Of a DNA stretch of 64,000 bases, positions 13,301-28,300 are shown piece after piece (within the stretch, counting starts at the first letter, position 1; every line of letters begins with the position of its first letter). Both the position numbers and the translations under genes were made by a program. This DNA comes from Diadema setosum (taxonomy: Eukaryota; Echinodermata; Echinoidea; Diadematoida; Diadematidae): positions 20,580,650-20,644,649 of the forward strand of contig CM067069.1 of NCBI GenBank assembly GCA_033980235.1, written 5' to 3'. The notes under the pieces were generated by a model. That model was not told where the DNA came from and searched no databases. It worked only from the letters and a program-made list of their open reading frames with translations.

Positions 13301-16300
13301 GGTATAAACATTGCAAGGAACTGACTGCAGTGCACACATGAAGTCTTCATGTACATATGAATAACAAGGACAGTAACAGAGTTCTGAAATGATACAGCTC
13401 CAAGTGTGTACATTTATGTTAACTTTCTTCAAAGAACTGTGGAGGTGCTTTTTGCCCATCTGGTATGGTCAACAGAAAAAAAGTTGTTGCTGTGATCATG
13501 TCTTTATTGATAAGTAAAACAAAGGACATGTTGACATATGTACCAGGTCCATGGTCCTATTCTGGACACATGGCAGGTAATGACACACTTACAAATACTT
13601 ACACAGTGAATAAATAACAATAAAATGGCTGTATTTGCAACAGACTAAATTAACAAGACATGCATGGGAACAAGAGAGTTTTGTGAAAGCTTGTTGACAG
13701 TTTACTGAGTAAGATGCTAACAATATCAGGAGTTCAAAAAATAATAGAAAAGGCAACACAAAATGAAGTGAATTAATAGACATGCCTGTTGTCTTGATGA
13801 TACTGGAGTATACTATCACAAAATCTCCATTCTGAAGTGTTACCATATCACACAATGAACCTGTAAACAATGCACTTACTTAGAAGTCTTGGCATTATAT
13901 CATATTAAGGCAATCTGCAAACTTAATTACTGACAAGGGGAAACAGTGATTTGGTGGACTTACAGTAGGTTTTCGGTCTTTTCCTGAGGCATTGCATGAC
14001 ATACTTCTCCAGCTCCCTCAGCGTGGACGGTTTGAGGGTCTCAAAGTCGATCTCAATCTCGTCTGGCGTTGAATCCTTTAGCGAGGGCTCCCTTGACTGA
14101 ATTATATGTACAACTTTGCCAAGTTTGTCCCCTGGGGAAATGGAGGGGCAGCGGCGAGAGGAAACTTAATCACAAAACTGGAACAATCTTTCAGAATCAA
14201 TGACAGGAATGACGTACTGATGTAAGATGCTTGTGTTCACTCGCATTTGGGAAGTATTTGTTAGTGCACATCAGGCAACCCAAAAGCTGTATTTACCATG
14301 CAACAGCTCCATAAGTAATATGTATCATATGTGAGCCTTGAAGCCTTTGCCAAGCTTGTTCCTCAATGTGCCATGTTGGTGTTCACTCCCCTCTGCTAGA
14401 CCATGCTCATCTTAAAACTAGCACACCATGGAATGCTAAGGTCACGTCTTCATGACATTCTCAGAGATGCAAACATCATAAACAGCACTGCAGTTTTCTG
14501 AGGGCTAAAAGGGCATATTCCTATTGCATTTTTCCTCCACAAACTTACAGTATTTTTCAGCATAAAATAGTACAAAATACAGCAAAAGTGACAGCTGGCA
14601 TTTCTGAATTTCGCCCAAGGTGACTGTCGATGCCTACTTGTTTTTTGGCAGAGGATACTGTAAGCATAACTGATTCCATTTTTATAATAATGTCCAACAA
14701 TCTTTTGCTATAGTCAACTGCCTTTATTTATACTCAGTTTAGAGCGTTTCACAAAATGGAACATAAGCACCTTGATGCTGGCTGAAAAAAAGCCAGCGAG
14801 TGAGCACATCAACTCTTTGTATGCCACATTTGCATGCCCGACTCGACTGACAAGATACCAACTTTGCACATTTTACTCACACACACTACAGCACAAAAAT
14901 CAATCAATAAGTATATATACATGCCTAAGTGCACTGATGTGGCATCACAGCGATAACTTTGCCATAGAATTAACATTGAAGTAATGCTTGCAATTTTCTC
15001 TATTTGCTGTACTGCTTTTCAAGCATGAACACTTTTGTAAACAGTTTCAGGGCTCTAAAACACAGTAGTATACTAATGTGAAGGCGGAGGCACATAGAAA
15101 ACACACTTGCCTGGTAATTTGTTGATATCTAAACTAAGCTGCCTCTTCTCATCATATGACATCGGCTTGGCCATGTCCTCGTCTTCACTCTCTGGCTGGC
15201 CACTTGTAGCGACCTTGTTCTTCCTCCCAACTCTTCTGCTACTGCAACAAACAGAGAAATCATGTAAAAATCAATCAGACAACAGACGTAATATGCTTTG
15301 TAATGTCACGCATAGGCCTTGAGATATATTTTTGGAGAAAAAAGTATATGAAGATCATCTCTAAATCAAGGGAAGTGTCCTCCTTCCTGTGCAGTTATGA
15401 TTTTCCTTCATACTGTCCTTAAGTTGCACTGGCTTGAAGTAGCGTAAACCTTTCACATTTCTTAAGAAGGCTCTTACGCTGTTCACATAAGAAAACAACA
15501 ATAAACACAGTACCTAATCATTACATATGTACTATGTGTTTGGAGGCATCATCGATAATCCTGATGCATAGCAACAAAAAAAGGAAAAATTATGATACAC
15601 ATGTTTATGAAATGTACAATGAACTCTTTGACATTAGGCTGAAGGTAAAATGAAATGTTTCCATGGCATGAATCAACTCATTCCATAAGGTTTCAGGAAA
15701 GGTTGAGATTAACATGGATGGATTGCTATGACCTCAGCTGATTTTAAGTGCCCTTTCACTGCTCACTGCCATGTCTGGAAATAAGCTCAGGTTCTTGCCC
15801 GCTGAGGTCAATTTGACATTACAAATATATCAAAATTCCATACTTACTTGCATTTTCAAGAAACCAGCAGTAACACACTTAGAAAATGAGTTTCATATCA
15901 ACATACAAGGTAAGCAACCATGAATTCAAACAAATATATACAGTAGCAAAAAACCAATTCCATCCACAGGGCATGCTTCAAACTTTCTATTCTCATATGA
16001 CAAAATATACACATTATCTTCAAGCTTTGAAGCAAAATGAACCCTGTCATGTAGCATGCGGCAACGTTCAGTGATTCATAGTAATGAAATTGATTGGTAT
16101 GGTCTGGTGACAGATTTTGACACTGAGGAAGCCAGCAATACAACATGATGAATAGGTTCACTTCATGTACCCTATAACTGGACAAGGCTAAGGCTATTCT
16201 TTGGATAAGTGACACCTACTTTGTCTTTTTAGGCTTGGCCTTCTCCTCATTGCTTTTCATTGTCTTTCTTTGCCTCTTTGCAGCAGGTTTGGGCTTTTCT

Positions 16301-19300
16301 TGCTCCACCTTGGCCTCCTCTTCCTCCTTCCTCTTCCTCGCCAATGCTTCTTCCATGTCCTTCTTCTTCTGCTTTTCCGCCTCCTCGGCCTTCTTCAACT
16401 CCTCCTTTCGCTTCTCTGCGTCGTGCGTGTCTTTCTTCTTTTTCTTCTTCTTTTTCCGATGCGACTGCTGAGATAATGCGGCTAGCTGTTCGTGGACTGC
16501 TTTGAGCTGAGGAAGGGAAATAAGAGGCCAAAAGTAATATCAACTGACAAAGACAAAATAAATAGGAAGCTCTGAACAAGAGAAGTAGTATAACAATTCT
16601 GAGTACATTCTGACAATAGCTGAACTTTTGCGAGGAAAGCAGGCACAGCTGCAACAAAGTTACAAGACAAAATTGTTCTCATAATGCCAACAGCAATACA
16701 CCTATCCTGCATCCCACTAGTGTTGTCCACAGCATTCAAAAAAAAAAAAAATCATTACAATCTTGCCTTTTAAATGTTTACAATATGGCCATAGAATGGA
16801 TGAATTTCGTGACCTTGCATATTTCCAATACATTTTTTAGTGTGGTAATCTTTTTAGCAGCACTCCTTCATCAAAACTTTTGTTATGTTACTCAAGTATC
16901 ACTTATATAATTCAAAACATGTTTCAACAAAATGATATGCATTAGATCTTATAAGTACCCAAAAGCTTACTGGATGTGCCATACATTTAGCGCATCTAAT
17001 CATTCCTGACTTAGGACTTCCCAAACAATTTTGCAATGGTTAAATTTAAATTTGCAATCATGGAGTACAACAATGGACAGGAAAAACATCAGGAAGTGCG
17101 TGCACCCATCCATACCATAGGTGTGCCAAGTCTTAGGCCTACTAAACTGTATTATTTGCGCACCTCGTTCAAGTATTGTGTATTATGTACCAGTACATGC
17201 ACAAATGCTTGTTGCATTCATGTTTGGGATCACAGTTAATCTTTTCATGTGTTGTTAAATTTGCAAATTATACCCAACTTGCAAAATTTCCAAGACTAAA
17301 AACCCTGTGAAATACATGGCATATATATATATATACAGTAGTTGTTTTATCTACATCGGCAAATAATGACAATACATTGCACACATTACAAATACAAAGG
17401 TACAGGAATTGTTGCTCTCATAATCTGTCCTTTTGTCCATAATATACATATGTGACAGTACAAATGCCATAGACATTGACAAGATGGCAAGCCAATGGGC
17501 AAGCATTCTGTCCCACGCCCACCTGTGCTTGTAACTCCTCTAATCTCTTTTCCCTCTCCTCCTCGCTGTCTTCTGACTCTGAGCTGCTATGGGTGGGGGA
17601 GGCCTCTGAGGCGCTGTCACCAGGCTTTGCATCCCCTTTGCCCCCCGCGTCACTCTCCACCTCCGATGGCTCCAGTGGCTCGTCAGGCATTTTGGCAAAT
17701 TTCACTTCAAACACATTCTGGAAAAGAGAGACACAACAATCAATGAGGCCACAGGTGACTATTTCAATGTTATCTAAGTTTACCATCGACTAAACTCCAA
17801 AAATATCCAGCAGGGCTTGACATAAGTAGTCACCTGAGGCCACTAAAAATTGATGTCGGGCCACCAAATTAAAAAAAAAAAAAAATGGCTAACTTTTGTT
17901 GGCCCAATAAGGCATTAAGATTCAAAATAGGTTTTTGTTTATTTTGGGCCATTATATTTTCTTTTTTGGACAACCAAAATTTCAGGTTTAAAGAGCCGGC
18001 CATCAGAAAAAAAAAAAGAAAAAAAAAGTTAGTGTCGAGCCATGTTCACGTAGTAGTTTACATCAAATACAAAATGCAAATGAGGATATGGAAGGACAGT
18101 TGTTAACAATAACAATAATGGCAGTGATAGTGATAGCAATGATAACTAGAAAAGCACTTGGGAGAGCGCAGACCTCTGCCAAGCAGCTCATTTTCACCCA
18201 TACACGCATGCTGCTGCAAATTGCCTAATTTAATTTTTGTGTCTACCGTACCTTATCTGCTGCCTGCATGCTGCGCGGCGCCTCGAGCAGAGCATGTGCT
18301 ATTGTGCGTGTATGCATACCTCAAATATGCACAGCTTGAATTCCCAAGTTCATTGACCCTATTTGCCAAAAGATAAAAAAATCCTTCAAAAATTCATTAA
18401 AATATCCAGATTACCATCAAAATTCTGTCATCTGTTCTTTGTGTCATCTAACTTTTCCTGTAAGTTTCATCAAAATCCCTTAGTAAATTTTTGAATTACT
18501 TAGCAAACAGACAAACCAACATCGACATAAGCATGACCTCCTTCCCACAGGTAATAACATTAATAAATATAATTACAATAACAATACAATATTTAATAAT
18601 CCACATCATAATATTAATAACAAAAACAATTGAATATTGTCATAAATAATTTTTCCCGTTGTCATGCACAGTAAAGCGACTTTTAACAGTGAACTAGCTG
18701 GAATTTTCAATCAAAATTCAGCGCAGGAAATATAAGAATGTTAAGGAATGTGTCTTCGGAAGAAAATTCAGGAGCAGCCTTGTTCAACATCTTACTTGCA
18801 ATCTCCTGGCCATTCCAACAACATCATGGTCCGGTGGGTTGTACTTGTAGCAATTTGTGAATATCAGCCTCACGTCAGCAGCAAATTCGTTGGCGTTCTT
18901 GTAATCCCTGTTTTCAAGCTTTAACTACAGAAATAGAGCATACATTAAGGCATTACTTTGATGTACATTCAGAATTTACACTGTATATACTGTTGGCTCA
19001 CTTTTTTCTCCATAAACTTTGGCAAGGCATGTTAATGGCCAGAGCAATTTTTTTTTTTTTTTTTTTTTTTTTGGTTGTTGTTAACAGCATCCAATGCAAT
19101 GGAAAGTCTTAGCCTTTCAAAGCAAATCACTATATTCAGCAACTTTATAATTTTTTGTTCTTTTTCACTAATGATCACAAGTGCCATCAGCATAAAGGAC
19201 TTTTTTTTTCTTTCGGGGGGGGGGGGGGGGGGGATATCGAAGGTTGGGGATAGGTCTTGTACTCACAAATGTGCCACATTTCTTTTTCTTCCCCACAGAA

Positions 19301-22300
19301 CTATATTACCATAAGACACTCATGGTTACACTTACAGCTCACAAATGTAATCTTAGAAAAAGTCAGTGATCTTTAACTCGAACATTTAACTCTTATTAAG
19401 TCATATAAGCACTGCATAATTAATGCTGATTTGTATTACCACTGGACTTTCCTTGCCAAAAATTCGAAAGAAGAATATGGCATTTTAGCCTCACTTCAGT
19501 GACCTTTGAGTTTGAGGACTGGACCTCAAGTCCAGTCAGCTATCTTCTCTCTGGGCCAAGGATTCTTTCTAACATGGTTTTAATAGACAGATGGGCAAAA
19601 CAGAAGACTGTAAAACAATGCTACTGGTACCCTTTGTAAGCGAATGCATGAAAATCAGTTCCTCAGATCCTATAAAGGGCTGAGATGTGGTCTATCGAGT
19701 CCTGCTAGAAACTCTCACATCAAAGAATGAAGGACAAAGGGCCTGCCACATCAACATCTATCAAGCCATTTGAAACATCTCAAATCTAGTTACTTATCTA
19801 GGGGATCACTAGTTATTTGAACTTCTTTTTTTAAACTAGGGGATCACTACGAACAAGCCTCTTTTGTGTGCTTTTTGTGATTCCTCCACTATCATTTGTA
19901 TGTTTGGTATTTTTTTTTTCTAATTACCAATGTTGTTGTTTTAATGCCTGACATGAGATGTGGAAAATAAACTCATGAGATGTGGAAAATAAACTCAATT
20001 CAAGCTCAAAATCCAATCACCAAAGTTCATTCCTGTATCACTTTTCTTACCTTCACAGTACCCATGTCCATTGGAGTTTTGATGATGTCGTGGTAGTCAT
20101 GAAGCCCTAATACTTCTGCATCCACAGGCTTGAAGAATGGCCATGCGTATGTCTGTAAAATATACAGCAGGAAATAATGGTAAACAAGGTAGTCTATGAG
20201 ATAAACAACATACGGAAAGCCAGGAACAATAGGCTTGTTATTCTGTATTCCACAGGAAAATTGCAATTTTTTGAATGGTATGGGCACACGATAGACATTT
20301 TGATTACAATGGCATATGAATGATGCATATCTATTGGGTGTTTGTGAAACTGAAAATAGTCAACACACATTTATGAAACATCTTGTTTCCTTAAATCTAT
20401 CACTGACTTAGGAGAAAACAGTTACACATTGTAGGCTCCACTAATAAAAGCAAAAGAAAAATTATTTTTGAAAGCTGTGGCAAATATATATGTAATAAAA
20501 ATAAAATGCATTTTCACATAATCTCAGTGATCACGACTGAAAATCACTCAAAAGCTAAGCCAAAAGGCCACCATGAAAGCTGATAAGATGCAACAGGCCG
20601 TAGAGCAAAAGAGAGGGGAAGAAAGATGTGTGACCCACAGATCATGACATGTGACCATTTACTTACTGCATGTTTCTTTGACATCAGTTCCTTGATTACA
20701 CCATAGCAGTACTTGAGCTGTGTTGACAGTTTCCCCTTTTTTCCCTTCTGATGCTGATCTGACTCGGGTAGCTCCCGATTTGGCGCCTTTATGTGCCTCC
20801 GACTACTCTCTCGCCGCTGCTGTGCTTGGATCTTTGCCGGCTGGGCTTGGATCTTGGCTGGCTTGGCCTGGGCCAGGTTGTAGTCTGCGTTGGGGGCTAG
20901 GATGGGTTCAGGGGGCTCTATTACAGTTGTGGGTGTTGTTGTGTCAGCTTTCCTTTTCACACCTTTGTTTTTTGCCTGGATCAAATAAGAATACAGGTAT
21001 AGTATATGTAGAAGGGTGATGCATTTGAATTTTCATAAAAGTAGAGAGACTGACCAAATAAAGACAAAAAGCAAATGAAACATACATTTGAGATAATGTA
21101 AGCTGAATGCTGCTGGAAAAACAGACATTGACTCCTACTCCAGCACAAATCATGCTATGTTAATATCTTATGCTGTGTCAGGTAGTTTTTGAAATATCAT
21201 CAACCTTAGAATTCAGTCATAGTAAAATCTTCCATGAATAGACCCAGTGATGTCTCAATATCAATACGCACTTTGCAAGCAACATTCCCCTAAACCTTCA
21301 TACCAGAAATCAAATGCCACTGGAGCTCTGTTCAATGCCAGTCTGGACCTCAAGAAATATTTTGGACAATGAATATAGCATGACTTCACTGATACTTGGA
21401 CTTTGGCCCTTACTTTTGGGGGTCCTGGAAGAGAGTTTTGCTTGGTTGGAACTCCTGGAGTTGGTGTGGTAGACGCAGCCGTCGTCGACAGCGCCGATGA
21501 TGACATGGCAGTCGGCGTGGACTGTGTGTTTGCTGCTCCAGGCGGAAGGACCGGAAGTTCAGTGGAAGGTTGTGTTGCTGTAGGTGATTTCATGGCAAGG
21601 GGTGGTACATAGGGGCTCTTTGTCTGTCCTGGCTGTGTTGCATTGTGGACCTGTGACGGCTGTGTGGTATTCTGGATGCCAAGCCCTGCAGAAATAGAGG
21701 AGTAATTGAAGTCTTTTCATTGAATGCACACATACGATAAACAGGGGCAGTTGCATTTGGGAAAACACTATGCATAACAATCTGTTCTTTCGCAGGGCTG
21801 CCAACCACAACGAGCCAAAAATAAATTAATGGAAAAAAAAGAAAAAAAAACACTGTGAAGGCAAAAGAAAGGTTTCTGCCGACAAAAAAAAAAAGGGGGG
21901 GCATTGCATATATCATGCATACAGCATCAAATCTTAGAAGGGGGGAAAAAAAAAGTCTTCATTGGACAACCATATCATAAAGTAGAAATGAACATAACAT
22001 CATAAAAACGTAGTGAATGGCAGCTCTGCTTTTTGTCACTCTATTAATCAATCATGCATGATTGTAAATCTCCTTATTTTGGTACCACTCAGATTACTGG
22101 GATAGCATTTCTCATGCAAATTCTAGCTAAATAGATTGTATGTCAAGCAAAGCCTGCTGAGAAGACAAAACACCCAAGGACGGTTTCTGCCTTCACTATA
22201 TCAGGGCTTGAATCTAGGATACTGCCAGAAACTAGCAACAAGGTTGTAATCATACAATGCTCCCTTGAAATGGACATGCATGGTAAGTGCTAATGGGCAA

Positions 22301-25300
22301 GTCATCCATTACTCACTTGAATTTGCACTAACCCCCCTGCCGCCTCCCCTTCCTTTCCTCCGATTCCTGCCGGGACCTGCCATGTCCTCCCCATTCCCTG
22401 GCTTGGTTGGGGGTGCCAGCTCAACCTCCTCCTGTGGCATTTGGGCAACTTTTGTGAGGAGAAGCTTCTCCAGGGCTTGCGCCATGAGAACAACATCCTG
22501 TGTGACAAGCATTAAAGAAAGACAAATATACACACCACATCGAACAATATGCTTTACATCTATTGATGCAAGACACAATTTCAGTGGAGAAACTACTTCT
22601 AAAATAACTGAAGATCGATGACATCAATATTAGTATTGTTTTATTTTCAGTGTGTAGATAATTCATATTGAATCCCACTCAAGTGAGGGGTGTATTAAAT
22701 AGACAAAATGAACTCTTTTCTACAAGTAACCAGGTGGTAGGTATCATACAGAATAGCAGTATGACAGCACAGCAGTAACATCCTTTACAATTAAGTCATG
22801 ACAGAATGCCTTTTGGGGGTGTTTGCCGAAGCTTACTTCTTTCATAAAAAAGACTAAAATATCTTGCATGTGCTTCTAATTGATTATCATCGAATACATG
22901 TTTAGACTGAATACAAATATGAGAATACTGTATATACACCATATATTTAGCGAGTCTAAATTTTCGCGAATCAGAACTTCCCGACAATTTCGCAAGTGGT
23001 AAAATTCGCGATCATGGAGTGCTGAACTGAATGGAGAAATGTATACTTGTGCGTCACATGCATATCGGGATCAGAGTCATTATTTTCGTGGGTCTTTAAT
23101 TTTGCGAATAGCACTTGACTCGCGAAATTCGTGAAAATAAAAACCTTGCTAAATATTCAGTGTATACAGTACGCAAAAAAAAAAAAAAAGGCTACAAAGG
23201 GAAACAGGAGAGATAAATTTAAATGTGCCAACTTACCTCACCAGGTTTGTTATATACATAGCAATTTGTGAACATTAAGTTGAAGTCTGAGATGCATTCT
23301 TTTGCACTGTGGTAGTAGTTGCTCTCCAGTCGTTTCTTGATTGTTCCAAGGTCCATAGGAGTCTTGATTATATTGAAGTAATCCTAAGGGGTAAAACGTA
23401 ATATGTGCTATGTGTAAACAGAATCATACAACACAAATTTCATTTCTTTTAATGTCAAGTTTGTACCTGGTTGCATTGTGCTTCAACAATGTATAGTCAG
23501 ATGGTTTGCCTACAAGTAAGCAACAACTCTTGTCACCAGTTGATAAGCGTGTTCAACTTTGCATAGCATAAAATATGACAGGTACTTCCTTCGTTTACCA
23601 TGGCTAATTCCATCATTTAGTTAAACTTTGAGGTTAAACCGCCATCAAGCAAAAGCCACAGCTAAATGGGTTTAAAATCAGAGTGGGTTATGACAAAAAA
23701 ATGTTACAGAAGTCTACAGTATTGGTTACATTTTCAGATTTAGCCCTTATCAAATCAAATCTAATTCCCCATTGGTCCTGTAGGAGCTGACCAAATGGCA
23801 ATCAAATAGAAAGCTTAACCCTATTTTAAAGGGCAAGTTCACCTTCATTAATATAAGGATTGAGAGAATGTAGCAATACTAGTAGAATACATCATTGAAA
23901 GTTTGTGGAAAATCGGACAATCCGTTCAAAAGTTATGAATTTTTGAAGTTTTTGTGCAGTCACCGCTGGATGAGAAGACTACTGCACTGTATGATGTCAC
24001 ATGCGTACAACAATATAAGGAAAATATAAAGAGAATTTCACAAAATGTCATCTTTTGAAAAAAGTACACATTCTCTAGACTCGTTACTGACATATGTTAT
24101 GGGTAATATTATTCCCATTGCCTCTAGAAAGAGGCAAGTCAAGTGCTCTTTTATTATGCGAAAAAAGTGAAAATATGTTGAATTTTCTTTACATTTTCTT
24201 TATACTGTTGTACTCATTGACATCATAAGCCTCAGTAGTCTCCTCATCCAGCGGTTCCAACACAAAAATTTTAAAAATTCATAACTTTTGCATCGATTGT
24301 CCAATTTTCCTCAAACTTTCACTGATGTGTTCTACTAATATTGCTGCATTCTCTCAATCCTTATGTTTATGAAGGTGAACTGTCCTTTAACTGGGCTATT
24401 TGAGACCAAGTTTTTACTGGGGGGTCAATTTGACCCCCCCTTCAGATCTCGGCCGCTGATCGCGTGATCGCCGCAAAATTTTGCCTGAAGATACATTGTA
24501 GAGCCAGATGTCAACTACAAGATTACATGGTCATACAATAGAAAAAAAAATGGCTTTCTATTTATAGTAAATTAATAGTGTAAATTTATGCATGAAATCA
24601 TATTTTCACCTATAACTCCATTAAAATGACTGAAGGATTGCTAAATTTTTGTGTCAGAGTTCCTCAAGACACATCAAACAATTTTCTTGTAAAAAAATTG
24701 CAAAATCAAAATCAGTTTCTTTTGTTTTTTATTGTTTTGTTAATTTCTTTTATTTTCGACCTTTTGATTTCTATTGTTTTTTTGCCAAAATTTGTTGCAG
24801 GCACTTTTTTCAAGCTTATCTACATTAGAATTGATTCATTTCAATGGCCAGAAGTTGAAATAATCTAATTTATATCAATTTAACAAAAAAACACAATTTG
24901 CATTGGATTTGCACACGATATCATGAATTTGAGCCATTTTCGGGTTGATATGCGTATGCAAAACGTTACGTAACTTCAGAACAGAGTACCCGGACGTCGC
25001 AAGTTTGGTCTCAAAATATGCGGGAGACTTCAATGAAAAAGTCATGAAACGACGCGGCAAAATCTTTGCGCCTCGCGGAATCGTGGTGCGAAATGTTGAG
25101 GGGGGGGGGTCAATTTGACCCCCTCCCCCACTTGGAATAGGGTTAATGCTGAAAATACTCACTGGTAGGTTGAGTTTGACTGGGTCGACAGGATGATGAA
25201 ACGGCCATGCAAACTGATGTTTCCATAGTGCCTTCATGACCACTTTCTGAAGATATTGCAATTGATTGGTTTGCCTCCCCATTGGCTTACTGTGTCCAGT

Positions 25301-28300
25301 GGCCGAGGCAATGTCAGATGTCTGCATGAGAGAAAAAACAGATCTTTAATTACAAATCATTTCGGAATACTGTACACTCAATCTCAAACCATCACGAAAA
25401 CAAATGTGATCCTCATAGCTTGCATCATTTCTCACTCTCGACACAGTTACAGTGTACACGGGTACAATGTATGTGGTTTAATTAATAGTACACAGGCATA
25501 AAGAAATGCATCATGTATACAATAAGTTCATTCACAGAAGTATAGTGAAATAACATTTCCACTATCAAAGTTAACAGTATATTAAGTCTTGTCATTACCC
25601 ATCCATGAACACAAAACTTGGTGTGCTACACCATGGCACACTACTAAGTCAACAAGCTGGGAGACATCACTGTCTCAGTTTTCACTCTTCCCTACTACTG
25701 TGCTGACTAGTAACAACTGTCTACAGTACTTACTGCAGTTGTATACATAAAGTTGTTAAGTGTTGCTAACAGAAGATATGAAAGGGTTATCATTATATTG
25801 TAAAGAAGCAGAGTGCCATTATCATCTCCACTATTACCTGAGTGGTGACTACACCATGAATGTTAGTTCATCAATACATGATTGTGCTCCCTCAATTTTT
25901 TCCCTCTTTTCCTTCAAAGGACAAGTTCACCTTCATAGACATGTAGATTGAGTGCATGCAGCAATATTAGTAGAACACATCAGTGAGAGTTTGAGGAAGA
26001 TTGGATAACCCGTTCAAAAGTGAGAGTTTGAGGAAGATTGGACAAACCGTTCAAAAGTTATGAATTTTTGAAGTTTCTGCCCAGTCACTGCTGGATGAGA
26101 AGACTACTACAACTTGTGATGTCACATGTGTGCAACGATACAAAGAAAACAAAGAAAATTCAACATATTTTCACTTTTCTTGCATAATAAAAGATTGCTT
26201 GACTTGCCTCATTTAGAAGGCAGGGGAATAATATTACCTTCAACATACTGTACATCAGTGAAAGGTTGAGGAAATGTGCACTTTTTTCAAGAAGTTAAAT
26301 TTTGTGAAATTCTCTTTATATTATCCTTATATCGTTGTACGCATGTGACATCATACACTGTACACTTGTAGTAGTCTTCTCATCCAGCAGTTACTTCCCA
26401 GATCAAAAATTCATAACTTTTGAATGGATTGTCCGATTTTCCCCAGACTTTCACTAAGGTGTTCTCATAATATTGCTGCATTCACGTAATCCACATGTAT
26501 GAAGGTGAACTTGTCCTTTAAAATACATACCCTCTGTCATACAGTACAAGGGCATGAATTACATATTCTGAAGGATAAAATGTAATGTTCAAGAACTATA
26601 TACAATTGGAAGTAAACCAGTAACAGCATGCAATATTGCTCAAGCATTTTGCTTTTATACAATTTGTAAGATGACCATAATAGGCACAACTAAGGAAAAT
26701 CTAAGCAATATTAAAATGTTACACATGGTCACACAAGAAATGTGTAGTGTGTAACATGCACCATTGTACAGTGTACGTAATGTACTGTACAATGTATTAA
26801 TAAGGGATAGTATTGGTTGAAGTGAGGATCCAGCTTTTAACATTTTGTGAGATATTTAGAAACCACTCAATGAAATGTGAATGACCATACAATTCTAAGG
26901 GGAAATGAAAGTTAATTTCATGAAAATCTGTTATGAAATACTGAGATATTCGAAAACCAGGGTTCGAAATTGGCGATGGTCTGCTGGCCATTGGCCACCC
27001 AAAATCATGTCGGACTAGCTAAAAATCGTAAAATTCTGAAGTTACTAGTCCGTCTGGCTAGCCAAAATATTGCTTCAGTGTCAAAATTGATTCTAAGTAG
27101 TCCGCCTGGCTAGTTAAAAAAAAAAAAAAATTTCAGTGCGACTCCTGAAAACAAGGCAAAGATCCTCATAAAAGTTGTGGCCTGTTGCATTTCATCAGGA
27201 TTGCTTTTACTTGGTATTTCTACCATTTCAAGGCCAATTCTAATCATATAAAACTTGAATTCCACTACCAATTACACGTTCCTTCATATTTCATAAGAGC
27301 TTTCTCATTATCTCACAAACATGCATGCAAAGTAGGAAACCTGCAGCCTCATCTAAGGCCAAAAAAAAAAAAAAATTGTTGCATTGGCGTAACCCGCCCG
27401 ACCCTAAAAATTCCGCCAACCCCATGTTTTTTTATTATTTTTTTTGCTATCGATATCAAATATCTTGTTGATTGCGATCGCGATCGCACAAACCCGGAAG
27501 TGGAAACGGCTCTGGGGATATCGGATGTACGAGGGAGAGATCTAGCGCCTCGCATAAGCCTTCCTTGATCAGTACGTCATCTGTTTCCAACACGGACACG
27601 TACTCTAACAAGATTTATTCAGTGTATACGTAGCATTCAGACTGCGATGTATTGTGCAGAGTTTTGCCATGGGTTTCTTGTGTGGAGAATTTACACGAAT
27701 TTGTATATGTGGGACTGTAATAGAGATCGCCGTGTGCGATGAAAAGATCGTACATATGGGTCAATTTGCATCTATCTTATCCAAGTCAAAGTAGTAAAAT
27801 ATGAAGTGAAAACATTCAGGATAGGGATTTCAACATCTTTAAATTCTGTGAAGGGGTATAATTCCAGTAATATCGGCCTCATAAATGATTTGTAGAATAG
27901 ATGAACACAGCACATTCGGTGCAGCGGTTGTAACTGTTTACTGAGCTGAGCACGAGTTTTACACGTAAAATGCAGGTAGAAAAAAAAAAAAAAAAAAAAA
28001 ATCCGCCCGACCGACCCTATTTGAAAATCTCATGTTACGCCAATGCAACATTTTTTTTTTTTTGGCCTAAACCAAAACTGTACCATCCCTTCAAAGGCAC
28101 ATGGTCCCCATGGTTTAGTCAAATGCGTACGCAGGCGCACGGCGCAAGTTTCCTATACATGTAGAGACCTACGCTATCGACTCCTCTTTAGCGCTTACGC
28201 TGTGACCCATTTCCCCCCCCCAGTCCGTAGAAGTCCAATCCACTGTAGTCAGTGGTCAAATCACAGTTCAGCTCATGATTTAGCTGAGGGGGATGACAGC

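Noticed and set aside
24875..25327. BET start at the ATG in front of exon 2 (25327)
   Set aside because: That ATG is inside a good splice acceptor and lacks an upstream in-frame context; exon 1 at 37.4 kb fits phase and has an in-frame stop upstream.
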